Shown here piece after piece: positions 47,261 to 56,702 of a stretch of 64,000 bases of DNA. Source of the DNA: Oscillospiraceae bacterium (GTDB lineage Bacteria > Bacillota > Clostridia > Oscillospirales > CAG-272); the NCBI GenBank assembly GCA_015063795.1, contig SVTL01000009.1:1-64000 (forward strand), in the 5' to 3' direction. The position numbers and the translations under genes are program-made. Each line of letters begins with the position of its first letter. Position 1 is the stretch's first letter. The notes under the pieces were generated by a model. It made no database searches. It was given only the letters and a program-made list of their open reading frames with translations, and was not told the origin of the DNA.

Positions 47261-48535
47261 ATGAGCAGTATTTTTGACATCCTCTATTATCCGCTCGGCT
47301 TTTTGGTTCGGCTGTGCAACGCGATCGTGCCCAATTACGCCATCGCGCTTTTGCTCTTCGCGTTATTCATCAAGCTGATCCTTCTGCCCTTCGGCATCAA
47401 GCAGCAGAAGAACTCCATCAAGCAGGCCTCTCTTCGCCCGCGGGAAATGGCCATCCGCAAAAAGTATGCCGGGCGTACCGACAAGCCCACACAGCTGAAA
47501 ATGAACGAGGAGATCCAGCAGCTGTATCAGTCCGAAAACTTCAATATGTTCGGCTCCTGCATCAACCTCCTCATCCAGTTCCCCATCCTGATGGCGCTGT
47601 ATACCGTCATCCGCTCCCCGCTGCAGTATGTGCAGATGGTCTCCACCCAGCTGATCGATAAAATGGAGGTCCGCTTCCTCTCGCTGGTCAACGACGAAAC
47701 GCTGGTCATCCCGCAGGCCATCAAGGACGCCGTGGCGCGCCTGTCGGAGGCCAACATCACCGCGCTGAATGCCGATCCGTCGTCGGTCTCCTCCTTCCAG
47801 CTGCAGCAGATCGATATGATCTCCGCGCTGAAGAACAACGAGGGCCTGTTTGACCGCTTCGCCGACATCTTCGCCGAGACCAACATCGCCTCCGTTGCCG
47901 ACCTGCCCAACTTCATGCTCTTCGGCATCGACCTGTCCCAAACGCCCACCGTGGCGCTGAATTGGCTGATCCTCATCCCGATTTTGACCTTTGTCTTCCT
48001 CTTCTTCAGCATGAAGATCACCAGACGCTTCACCTATCAGCCCACCGACCAGCAGTCCCAGGACGCCATGAACTCGATGAAGATCATGGACTTCACCATG
48101 CCTCTGCTCAGCGTGTGGATCACCTTCAGCGTGCCCGCCGCCATCGGCCTGTACTGGATCTATCAGAACATCTTCTCCACCATCCAGCAGATCATTCTGG
48201 CCAAGGTCATGCCGCTGCCCCGCTTCACCGAGGAGGATTATAAGGAGGCCGAGCGCAAGTATCTCGGCTCGCTGTCCAAGAAGGAAAAGAAAAAGATCCG
48301 TTCGCTGCACCACATCGATGACGACGATGTGAAGGCCGAGGCCAAGGAGCAGAAGGCGTCTCCTTCTCCCGCTCCCTCGCCCATCGATAAGCCGGTGCTG
48401 AAGCGCGATGAGCGCAAGCGCGACGCGCGCTGTGAATCGGCCGAGACCGAAGCGCCCAAGGAAAAGAAGAAGGTCCGCTCGCTGCACCGCATCGACGAAG
48501 AGGACGAGCCTTCCGCCGAAGACAAACAAAACTGA
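47261..48535 (+). CDS. yidC: YidC/SpoIIIJ-type membrane insertase
   Basis: PNYAIALLLFALFIKLILLPFGIKQQKNSIKQASLRPREMAIRKKY, PAAIGLYWIYQNIFSTIQQ. Confidence 0.95.
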   Translation: MSSIFDILYYPLGFLVRLCNAIVPNYAIALLLFALFIKLILLPFGIKQQKNSIKQASLRPREMAIRKKYAGRTDKPTQLKMNEEIQQLYQSENFNMFGSCINLLIQFPILMALYTVIRSPLQYVQMVSTQLIDKMEVRFLSLVNDETLVIPQAIKDAVARLSEANITALNADPSSVSSFQLQQIDMISALKNNEGLFDRFADIFAETNIASVADLPNFMLFGIDLSQTPTVALNWLILIPILTFVFLFFSMKITRRFTYQPTDQQSQDAMNSMKIMDFTMPLLSVWITFSVPAAIGLYWIYQNIFSTIQQIILAKVMPLPRFTEEDYKEAERKYLGSLSKKEKKKIRSLHHIDDDDVKAEAKEQKASPSPAPSPIDKPVLKRDERKRDARCESAETEAPKEKKKVRSLHRIDEEDEPSAEDKQN

Positions 48536-48570
48536 ACGAAAACGATAAAACGATAAGGAAAGAAAGCATC

Positions 48571-49257
48571 ATGAAAAAAGAAGCAATCGGAATCGGAAAA
48601 ACCGTTGAAGAGGCCATTCTGGCCGCCCTGCAGGAGCTGGGTGTGTCCAGTGACAAGGCCGAGCATGAGATATTGGAGCAGCCCAAGAAGGGCTTTTTCG
48701 GCATCGGTGAGGCTCCGGCCAAGGTGCGTGTCACCTGCGATGTGGACGCCGCCGACAAGGGCGTGGCGTTTATCGAGAATCTGATCGCCGAGATGGGGCT
48801 GACCGCCAAGGTCACCTGCAAGCCCGTGGCAGAGGGCGCGTCCAAGAGCGAGAAGAAGGAGCGTCTGATCACCATCGAGGGCGAGGAGGCCGGAATTTTG
48901 ATCGGCCACCACGGCGATACGCTGGATTCGCTGCAGTATCTGACCAATCTGGTGGTCAACAAGCGCGAGGAAGAGGGCAAGGAAGACTATACCCGCATCA
49001 CCGTGGACATTGAAAATTACCGCGCCAAGAGAGAGCAGACGCTGCGTGCTCTGGCGTCCCGTATGGCAACCCGCGCGCTGAAGAGCGGCAGAAGCGTCAC
49101 GTTGGAGCCCATGAGCGCCTATGAGCGCCGCATCATCCATTCGGAGGTGCAGGGCATGGAGGGCGTCTCCACCCACTCGGTCGGCGAGGACGAGAACCGC
49201 AAGATCGTCATTGTGCCCGAAAAGGCACGCCGCCCGCGCCGCGAGAAGGAAGAGTAA
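48571..49257 (+). CDS. khpB: Jag/KhpB RNA-binding protein
   Basis: Jag-N KTVEEAILAALQELGVSSDKAEHEILEQPKKGFFGIG; KH GILIGHHGDTLDSLQYLTNLVVN; R3H RALKSGRSVTLEPMSAYERRIIH. Confidence 0.93.
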   Translation: MKKEAIGIGKTVEEAILAALQELGVSSDKAEHEILEQPKKGFFGIGEAPAKVRVTCDVDAADKGVAFIENLIAEMGLTAKVTCKPVAEGASKSEKKERLITIEGEEAGILIGHHGDTLDSLQYLTNLVVNKREEEGKEDYTRITVDIENYRAKREQTLRALASRMATRALKSGRSVTLEPMSAYERRIIHSEVQGMEGVSTHSVGEDENRKIVIVPEKARRPRREKEE

Positions 49258-49261
49258 GAAG

Positions 49262-49930
49262 AGAATACAAGAGGGGGGACTTTTTGAAAAAAGTCCCCCC
49301 TCTTGACTCCCCTTCAAAAACTTTCAAAAAAGAAGAAGACAAACTCCCTTTCGAAAGTTTTGCGAGATTTGAAAGGGAGTATTTTTTTATCAACAAAAAC
49401 ACCCCAGCGAAGCGTTTTATAAAAGTTTTTGCGGGATTTTTAAGGGGGCTTTTTTCAAAAAGCGCCCTTAAACGGGGTTTCCCAGCGCATGCGGAGCATG
49501 GCGCTTGCGGCCCCCTGACATCTCTTACTCCTTGGGGTAAAGGGGCGGAGCCCCTTTCGAATGTTTTGCGAGAATTGAAAGGGAGCTTTTTTTATGAGCA
49601 AAAACACCCCAGCGAAGCGTTTTGAAAGTTTTTGGGGGATTTTTAAGGGGGCTTTTTTCAAAAAGCGCCCTTAAACGGGGTTCGGGGCGGCGCCCTGACA
49701 TCTCTTACTCCTTGGGGTAAAGGGGCGGAGCCCCTTTCGAAAGTTTTGCGAGATTTGAAAGGGATCTTTTTTTATCAACAAAAACAACCCTGCAAACCCC
49801 TTTTTGAACGTTTTTGCGGGATTTTTAAGGGGGCTTTTTTCAAAAAGCGCCCTTAAACGGGGTTTCCCAGCGCATGCGGAGCATGGCGCTTGCGGCCCCC
49901 TGACATCACCTGCTCCTTTTGGGGGTACGG
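49262..49930. repeat. Direct array of CTTTTTGAAAAAAG-core repeats
   Basis: TTTTTAAGGGGGCTTTTTTCAAAAAGCGCCCTTAAACGGGG in three copies near 49437, 49637 and 49822. Confidence 0.85.
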
Positions 49931-50015
49931 GGGCAGCGCCCCCGCTTTTATTCTTTCCGCAAAACAAAAAGAGAAAGACACAAAATCTTCCTCTTTGTTT
50001 CTATATGTTCTTCGA

Positions 50016-51362
50016 TCAATCGTCCTTGCCGCGGACGTCATCGGTCTGCTCGGCGGGGAGCTTTTCGATGACCGCCTTTTCGATGCGTCGGTCAGCGACC
50101 GCACAGGCGGTGATCCGCAGGCCGTCGGCCTCCACAGAGGGGGTGGTGCCCTCCTCGGGAATGACGTTCAGCCGGGAGAGGATGTAACCGCTCAGCGTTT
50201 CGGCCTCGGTGTCGCCGAAGTCGAGGGAGAGCTCGTCGCGGAGGATGTCCAGGCTCGTGGTGCCCAGCACCTGCCAGAGATTGTCGCCGAGAACGGTGAT
50301 CTCCTTTTCGTCGGGTTCGTCGTCAAACTCATCGTAGATGTTGCCCACGATGCGTTCAAGCAGGTCCTCCATGGTCACGATACCGGCCGTACCGCCGTAT
50401 TCATCGATGATGACGGAAATGTGAGTCTTGGCCATCTGCATCCGTTTGAACAGCTCGCCTGCGCCCACCGACTCGGGAGCGAGCAGGGGGGACTGGAGCA
50501 TGGAAGCGAGGGAGACGCCCTTCTGACCGTTTTCGCGGTCGATGAGGTAGCGCTTGGTGTTGAAGATACCGATGATGTTGTCGATATCGCCCTCGTAGAC
50601 GGGGATGCGGGAGAAGCCGGAGTCGGAAACGGTTTTCAGGATCAGGCTCTCATCGGCATCGGCGGGGAGAGCGGTCAGCTCGGTACGGTGTGTCATCACG
50701 TCGGATGCCTTCAGATCGGAAAAGTCGAAGATGTTTTCGATCATATCGCGCTCGTCGGCGTTGATCGTTCCCTTTTCCTCGCCCTCGTCCACCATGATCA
50801 TGATCTCCTCCTCGGTCACGGTCTCCTCATCGGCGTTGGGATCGATGCCGAACAGGCGAAGCACCAGGTTGGTGGACTTGGAGAGAAACCAGACCACAGG
50901 CTTCATCAGCAGAGCGATGCAGGAGATAACGCCGCAGGCGAAGTTGGCAACAGCCTCAGGCTTTTTCATGGCCAGACGCTTGGGAACCAGCTCGCCGAGA
51001 ACCAGCGTGAAATAGGAGAGGATCAGCGTGACCAGCACGACGGAGATGGTGTGCATGGCCGCCTCGGGCAGACCGGTCAGAGCCGACAGGCCGCCGCTGA
51101 TGCGGGAGGCGAAGGAATCGGCGGCGAATGCGCTTCCCAAGAAGCCCGCCAGGGTGATGCCGACCTGAATGGTCGAGAGGAAGCCGGAAGAATCGGAAAG
51201 AAGCTTGAGAATCTTCCTCGAGCGCTTGTCGCCCTCCTCGGCGGCGTGACGCACCTTAGCCTCGTTGAGGGAAAGGAAAGCGATCTCGCTGCAGGCGAAA
51301 AAGGCGTTGATGAGAATCAGGATCACTTGAATGAGAAGCTGACTCCATAAAGGGTCGTCCAA
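50016..51362 (-). CDS. CNNM/CBS-domain hemolysin-family transporter
   Basis: LLIQVILILINAFFACSEIAFLSLNEAKVRHAAEEGD, CBS pair and C-terminal CorC-HlyC-like domain. Confidence 0.92.
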   Translation of the reverse strand: MDDPLWSQLLIQVILILINAFFACSEIAFLSLNEAKVRHAAEEGDKRSRKILKLLSDSSGFLSTIQVGITLAGFLGSAFAADSFASRISGGLSALTGLPEAAMHTISVVLVTLILSYFTLVLGELVPKRLAMKKPEAVANFACGVISCIALLMKPVVWFLSKSTNLVLRLFGIDPNADEETVTEEEIMIMVDEGEEKGTINADERDMIENIFDFSDLKASDVMTHRTELTALPADADESLILKTVSDSGFSRIPVYEGDIDNIIGIFNTKRYLIDRENGQKGVSLASMLQSPLLAPESVGAGELFKRMQMAKTHISVIIDEYGGTAGIVTMEDLLERIVGNIYDEFDDEPDEKEITVLGDNLWQVLGTTSLDILRDELSLDFGDTEAETLSGYILSRLNVIPEEGTTPSVEADGLRITACAVADRRIEKAVIEKLPAEQTDDVRGKDD

Positions 51363-51533
51363 AATAGGGTCCTCCTTTGAAAAAAGAAAAATTTTTTGTA
51401 CCCGTTTTTGCGGATATCATGCCCATTGTAGCATAAGCGGACGAGTTTGTCAAGGCTAACTGAAAAAAAGCGGAGAAGATCAGCAAAAAAGGCAAAGAGA
51501 AATCGTCCTCGTCAGCAAACAGCTGAGGCATGA

Positions 51534-51665
51534 AGGCTCCCCTTTTTGAAAGGGGAGCTCCCGACGAAGTCGGGTGAGGGGATAGAAAAAAACCGCTTTG
51601 CGGATACGGAAACGATCCCCTCCGTCACGCTGCGCGTGCCACCTCCCCTTTACGAAAGGGGAGGC
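51534..51665. mobile_element. Short MITE with the same terminal repeats as the DUF559 element
   Basis: Left GGCTCCCCTTTTTGAAAGGGGAGCTCCCGACGAAGTCGGGTGAGGGGAT; right reverse complement GCCTCCCCTTTCGTAAAGGGGAGGTGGCACGCGCAGCGTGACGGAGGGGAT. Confidence 0.82.
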
Positions 51666-51809
51666 TATCGGTAAGGCGTTCGCGGACGTGAAACCCGTAG
51701 GGCGCTCGTCTTGCTGATCGCCGTGAAGGCGAGGGGAATTGTCCGTATCGCAAAAAAACGAAAAAAAACGAGACTTCCCTTGTCAAAGAAGCCTCGCGTT
51801 TTTGTTTTT

Positions 51810-52619
51810 TTACCGTTCTTTTTTGTGAATGATCTTTCTCGGGCACTTGGACACGCAGACGCTGCAGCCGGTGCACTTGTCGTAATCGATGACCGCGCGT
51901 CCGTTTTCCACGTGGATGGCGTCAAACGGGCAGTTTTTCTCGCAGATACGGCAGCTGATGCAGCCCACCGAGCATTGCTGGTTGGTGGTTTTCGCGTCCG
52001 AGACCGACATACAGCCCACCCAGCAGACAGCGTCATAGGGGATGAGACGGATGATGCCCTTGGGGCAGGCCTTCACGCAGGCGCCGCAGCCGGTACACTT
52101 GTGGTAATCCACCTTGGCCAGCCCGTTTTCGAGGGAGATGGCATGGAACGCGCACTTGCTCACGCAGGTCCCGAAGCCGATGCAGCCGTTGAGACAGAGC
52201 TTGGTCCCGCCGCCCAGCTGGGTAGCGGCAACGCAGTCGGACGCGCCGTCGTAGGCATATTTGAAGCGTGCGGTGGACAGATCGCCGCTGCACATGACCT
52301 GCGCGCGCTTGCGGACCGTCCTGGCCGGGGGCTCTTGCCCCAGAATGGCGGCGATATCGACCGCGGTCTGATGGGGGGAGGCGGTGCAGGCGGCAGGGGA
52401 GGCTTCGCCTTTGACGATGGCCTCAGCCAGCTGAGCGCAGCCCACATAGCCGCAGCCGCCGCAGTTGGCGCCGGGGAGACAGGCAAGGACCTGCTCGGCG
52501 CGCTCGTCCTTTTTCACCTCAAAGACCTTGGAGGCGACCGCCAGCAGAAGCCCGAACAAAAGCCCGAGGGCAGCGAAGCAGGCGCAGGCGATGAGGATGG
52601 TTTGAAGCGTGGGATTCAT
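51810..52619 (-). CDS. rnfB: Rnf complex subunit RnfB (multi-cluster ferredoxin)
   Basis: LPGANCGGCGYVGCAQLAEAI and repeated CxxCxxCxxxCP motifs. Confidence 0.95.
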   Translation of the reverse strand: MNPTLQTILIACACFAALGLLFGLLLAVASKVFEVKKDERAEQVLACLPGANCGGCGYVGCAQLAEAIVKGEASPAACTASPHQTAVDIAAILGQEPPARTVRKRAQVMCSGDLSTARFKYAYDGASDCVAATQLGGGTKLCLNGCIGFGTCVSKCAFHAISLENGLAKVDYHKCTGCGACVKACPKGIIRLIPYDAVCWVGCMSVSDAKTTNQQCSVGCISCRICEKNCPFDAIHVENGRAVIDYDKCTGCSVCVSKCPRKIIHKKER

Positions 52620-52646
52620 ATGTAACGTCCTACCTTTCTGCCGCGA

Positions 52647-53234
52647 TCAGAGGCTCATGCCCGAGAAGCCGGCGAAGGCCATCGCGCACAGACCGGCGGT
52701 GATCAGCGCGAGGGGCATCCCCTTGAACGAATCGGGGGGAGAGGCGAGACGCAGACGCTCGCGCACGCCCGCGAAGATGACGATGGCCAGCGTAAAGCCC
52801 AGCGCGGCGGAGAAGCCGAAGACCACCGATTCGAGGAAGCTCCTTTGATACTGCACGTTCAGCAGGCAGGCGCCGAGAACGGCACAGTTGGTGGTGATGA
52901 GGGGGAGATAGATGCCCAAAGCGGTGTAAAGCGCGGGGACGAAGCGGCGCAGGAACATCTCAATGAACTGCACCAGCGAGGCGATCACAAGGATAAAGGC
53001 GATGGTTTTGGTGTATTCGAGAGAGAAGGGGACGAGGAGGAAGTGGTAAACGGCGTAGGTCGCGCCGCTGGCCAGCGTCATGACGAACATGACCGAAAAT
53101 CCCATGCCCAAAGCGGTGGAAGGCTTTTCGGAAACGCCGAGGAAGGGGCAGATGCCCATAAAGCGGGAGAAGATGAAGTTTTCGACCAGAACGGCCGAGA
53201 GCATCAGCAGAAACAGAGAAAACAGACCGTCCAT
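52647..53234 (-). CDS. rnfA: Rnf complex subunit RnfA
   Basis: Hydrophobic; VENFIFSRFMGICPFLGVSEK; LPLITTNCAVLGACL. Confidence 0.94.
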   Translation of the reverse strand: MDGLFSLFLLMLSAVLVENFIFSRFMGICPFLGVSEKPSTALGMGFSVMFVMTLASGATYAVYHFLLVPFSLEYTKTIAFILVIASLVQFIEMFLRRFVPALYTALGIYLPLITTNCAVLGACLLNVQYQRSFLESVVFGFSAALGFTLAIVIFAGVRERLRLASPPDSFKGMPLALITAGLCAMAFAGFSGMSL

Positions 53235-53858
53235 TTATTCCACCTCCCGATTGGGCTTGCGATTCTTGAGAAAGCGCACCGCCGCCAGCAGACAGCCCAG
53301 CGTGAGGAAAGCGCCGCTGGGGAGAACGAAGATCAGCATCGGCTGGAAGGAAGCACCGAACAGAGCCTTTCCGAACAGCGTACCGCTGCCCAGCACCTCG
53401 CGGATCGCGCCCAGCACAAACAGCGCCAGCGTGAAGCCGATGCCCGAGGCAAAGCCGTCAACGGCGGAGGGAATGGGGGCGTGCTTGGAGGCAAAGGCCT
53501 CGGCGCGGGCGAGGATGATGCAGTTGACCACGATCAGGGGGATAAAGAGCCCCAGCGAAGCGTCCAGAGCGGGGAAGAACGCCTTGACCAGCAGCTCAAC
53601 GGCGCTGACAAAGCCCGAGATCACCACGATGTAAGCGGCGATGCGGACCTCTTTCGGGATGAATTTCCGCAGCAGGGAAATGAAGACGTTGGAGCAGATG
53701 AGCACCAGCGTGGTGGTCAGACCCATGCCGATGGCGTTGGAGGCCGAGGTGGTGGTGGCCAGAGTGGGGCAGGTGCCCAGCAGCTGGACGAGGATGGGGT
53801 TGTTGTCCAGAATCCCGTCGCGGAGCTGCCTGAGATAAGGTGAGGTTGTTTTGTTCAT
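53235..53858 (-). CDS. rnfE: Rnf complex subunit RnfE
   Basis: NPILVQLLGTCPTLATTTSASNAIGMGLTTTLVL; FIPLIVVNCIILARAEAFAS. Confidence 0.94.
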   Translation of the reverse strand: MNKTTSPYLRQLRDGILDNNPILVQLLGTCPTLATTTSASNAIGMGLTTTLVLICSNVFISLLRKFIPKEVRIAAYIVVISGFVSAVELLVKAFFPALDASLGLFIPLIVVNCIILARAEAFASKHAPIPSAVDGFASGIGFTLALFVLGAIREVLGSGTLFGKALFGASFQPMLIFVLPSGAFLTLGCLLAAVRFLKNRKPNREVE

Positions 53859-53883
53859 GTTGTTCCTCTCGAAATTAGGTCAC

Positions 53884-53991
53884 GTCGGCAGCAGCCGACA
53901 TATCGCGTTGGCGAAGCCAACATATCGCATCCGCGAAGCGGATATATCGCATTCGGCGGAGCCGAATATATCGCGTTCGGCGGAGCCGAAC
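53884..53991. repeat. Variable-stem hairpin array I inside the rnf operon
   Basis: GTTGGCGAAGCCAAC, ATCCGCGAAGCGGAT, ATTCGGCGGAGCCGAAT, GTTCGGCGGAGCCGAAC with ATATCGC linkers. Confidence 0.92.
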
Positions 53992-54064
53992 AGCTTTTTG
54001 CGAGCATAGAAGTTTTCGTCTTTCGCCTTTGGCGAAAGCGGTAAACGGTTTTTGCACAATTAAA

Positions 54065-54121
54065 CAAGTTTTCGTCTTTTTCGAAGAAAAAGTTGTGTCG
54101 CTCCGACACAAAGAAAACTTG
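54065..54121. repeat. Three-way-junction repeat unit
   Basis: Outer stem CAAGTTTTC/GAAAACTTG; inner CTTTTTC-GAA-GAAAAAG and TGTGTCGCTCCGACACA. Confidence 0.78.
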
Positions 54122-54237
54122 CTTGGGTATCCCGCTGAAAAACGATTGTGTCTTGCTTCACGATGCCCATTAACACCGAGAAAACTTGTTAGGGCGCCGC
54201 TGAATGAGCGATCGCTGTTTGATTCACGCGCCCGTTC

Positions 54238-55368
54238 TTATGCGTTTTCGCCGGATTCCTCGGTCTCGTAGTCGCTGAAGTCCTCCTCGGTTTCGGGCGA
54301 TTCGGTTTGCTCGGTGTCGGAGGTGGTATCAGACGATTCGGGGGAGGCATCAGAGCCTTCGCCCTCGGTGGAATCGGTGGAATCGGCGGTATCGGTGGAA
54401 TCGGCGGTATCGGTCGGCTCGGTCGTGTCAGCCGGCTCGGTTGTGTCGGAAGGCTCGGTTGTGTCGAACGGATCGGAGGGGGCGGACGGCTCGGGCGAAT
54501 CGGTCTGTTCGCTTGATTGAGACGTGTCCTCGCTGGGAGCGACGGGCTTTTCCTCGCCGTCGGTCGGCTTGCTCTCGTCTTCCTCGCCGCTTTGATTGGG
54601 ATCGGACGGCTCCTTGCTTTGCTCGGGCGAGTCGGAGTCCTCCTCTTCGCTCGATGCGCTTGACTCGGTGGTCTCGCGGATGACGATGTCGGTCACGGCG
54701 ATGGTCTCGGTGAGGAAGGGGACGGTGTTTGGCGTCGGAGCAGTGGATTCGGCATCGGGGGAAGAAGTCTGCTCGGGGACGTTGACCGCCTCGGTCTGCT
54801 CGGGCGCGGCGGTTTCGGGGAGGGGGGAGGTGCCAAGCGACTGCCCGATCAGCGCCAGCGCGGCAGAAACGGCCTCATGGACCGCCTTGGAGGTGACGGT
54901 CGCGCCCGAAACGGCGTGGATCTCTTTACCCAGCGTGACTGAGCCGCTCTTGCCGATGTATGCGGACAGATGGGACGGATCGGCCGCCTTCGAGCCGATG
55001 CCGGGCGTTTCGGACATGGCGGTGATCTGCACGCCGATGCAGGCGCCCTTCGCATCGGTGCCCACCATCAGCGAGACGGTGTCCTTAAAGCCGATGGACG
55101 AGGCCTTGGCGCAGTAGCCGAGAAGCGAGCCGCCCTGCTCGATGCGGAAGAGGGCGGAGACGTTGGACGAGGCGGGGAAGTCCACCTCAATGGGGGCATC
55201 GCATTCGCCGAAAATCGAGGCGATGGCCGAACGATCCTGCTCGGCGAGGTTTTGCGCGATGCGCTCCTCGGTGACGGCATTGACCGCGGCCAACAGCAGT
55301 CCGACGCAGGCGGCGATCAGCATCAGCGAGCAGCCGACGCGCAGAAAAAACAGGGGATTCTTTTTCAT
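54238..55368 (-). CDS. rnfG: Rnf complex subunit RnfG with long acidic, repetitive C-terminal extension
   Basis: FMN-site-like AVSGATVTSKAVHEAV; tail rich in DTTEPSDTTEPADTTEPTDTADST. Confidence 0.9.
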   Translation of the reverse strand: MKKNPLFFLRVGCSLMLIAACVGLLLAAVNAVTEERIAQNLAEQDRSAIASIFGECDAPIEVDFPASSNVSALFRIEQGGSLLGYCAKASSIGFKDTVSLMVGTDAKGACIGVQITAMSETPGIGSKAADPSHLSAYIGKSGSVTLGKEIHAVSGATVTSKAVHEAVSAALALIGQSLGTSPLPETAAPEQTEAVNVPEQTSSPDAESTAPTPNTVPFLTETIAVTDIVIRETTESSASSEEEDSDSPEQSKEPSDPNQSGEEDESKPTDGEEKPVAPSEDTSQSSEQTDSPEPSAPSDPFDTTEPSDTTEPADTTEPTDTADSTDTADSTDSTEGEGSDASPESSDTTSDTEQTESPETEEDFSDYETEESGENA

Positions 55369-55458
55369 AAAAGGTCCTTTCTGAAGGAAAAAGCGGTGGG
55401 AGTGCGAAACGGACGGCCGCTCAAAAAAACCGTTTTGTCAAGCGGTCAAGCGCTTTTT

Positions 55459-56466
55459 TTACGGCGCTTTGGCTTCGTCCTTTTTCTTTTTCACAAAGCC
55501 GTAGGGCTTGGGACGGGTGAACGAATCGATGTAGAACACGAGAAGGTTCATGATGAGGATGGCGAAGGAAACGCCCTCGGGATAGCCGCCGAAGAAGCGG
55601 ATGAAGACCGTCAGCGCGCCGCAGCCGAAGCCGTAGATCAGCCGGCCGGCGGGGGTGACGGGGGAGGTGGTGTAGTCGGTGGCCATGAACAAAGCTCCCA
55701 GCAGAAGACCGCCCGAGAAGAACTCGGTGAGAGCGAACATCAGCGTGGCGTTTTCGGCCTGGGGGAAGAGGAGGGAGAGCACAAGCACCGTTCCCAGATA
55801 AGCGGTCGGGATCTGCCAGCTGACCACGCGGCGGAGCAGCAGGTAAGCAAAGCCGATCAGCAGCGCGATGGCCGACACCTCGCCGATGCAGCCGCCAACG
55901 CTTCCCACGACCAGGTCAAAGAGGGTGGATTCGGGGAGCTGACCGCCCTTCAGCGCCGCCAGCGGGGTGGCGGAGGAGACCGCATCCACGCTCACAGACA
56001 GCGCAGGCAGACGGTCAAAGGGGGCGGTGAAGGTGTTGAGCATGGCGGGGAAGGAGATGAAGAGGAACACGCGCGCGGCCGCGGCGGGATTGACGATGTT
56101 TTTGCCGATGCCGCCGAAGAGCATCTTGACGATGACAATGGCGAAAAAGCCGCCGAGGATCGGCACCCACAGCGGGACCGAAGCGGGCAGAGAGAGGGCG
56201 AGCAGGATGCCGGTGACCGCCGAGGACAGGTCAAAAACGCGGACGGGCAGCTTCAGCAGCTTTTCATACAGCCACTCGAAGAGCATACAGCTGCCGACGC
56301 TGATCGCGGTGAGCAGCAGAGCGCGCAGACCGAAGACGTAGCAGCCCCACAGCAGCGCAGGCAGCAGCGCGATGCAGACATCGCCCATGATGGAGGCGGT
56401 CGTCACGTGATGGCGGATATGGGGGGAGGGGGAAACGGTCAGCATGGGAGAGGAGGGAGTGTTCAT
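55459..56466 (-). CDS. rnfD: Rnf complex subunit RnfD
   Basis: LTVSPSPHIRHHVTTASIMGDVCIALLPALLWG; FMN-site-like DAVSSATPLAALK. Confidence 0.94.
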   Translation of the reverse strand: MNTPSSPMLTVSPSPHIRHHVTTASIMGDVCIALLPALLWGCYVFGLRALLLTAISVGSCMLFEWLYEKLLKLPVRVFDLSSAVTGILLALSLPASVPLWVPILGGFFAIVIVKMLFGGIGKNIVNPAAAARVFLFISFPAMLNTFTAPFDRLPALSVSVDAVSSATPLAALKGGQLPESTLFDLVVGSVGGCIGEVSAIALLIGFAYLLLRRVVSWQIPTAYLGTVLVLSLLFPQAENATLMFALTEFFSGGLLLGALFMATDYTTSPVTPAGRLIYGFGCGALTVFIRFFGGYPEGVSFAILIMNLLVFYIDSFTRPKPYGFVKKKKDEAKAP

Positions 56467-56580
56467 GTGTAGATTCCTACCTGAAAATGAATAGTGAATA
56501 GTGAATAGTGAATAATGACCACGGGCGCGTGTGGTGTGCGGAAAAGACGGATAGTTGTTGAAGCGAGCCGACGTGAAAAC

Positions 56581-56700
56581 CGTAGGGCGGGGGCTTGCTC
56601 CCGCCGTTTTCAAGCGAACGAAAGCCGCTTCGCGGCATGAATTGAAATCTTCGATTTCATGAATTGCGCCTGCGGTGCATGAATGGACGCTTCGCGGACC
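56581..56700. repeat. Variable-stem hairpin array J inside the rnf operon (reverse orientation) plus GTAGGGCGGGGGCTTGCTCCCGCCG repeat
   Basis: GCCGCTTCGCGGC, GAAATCTTCGATTTC, GTCCGCGAAGCGTCC with CATGAATT linkers. Confidence 0.85.
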
Positions 56701-56702
56701 TG

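Noticed and set aside
54307-54520. Gly/Ile repeat ORFs (GGIGGIGGIGG, ESVESAVSVESAVS) opposite the rnfG tail
   Set aside because: Products of reading the repetitive rnfG tail DNA on the other strand.
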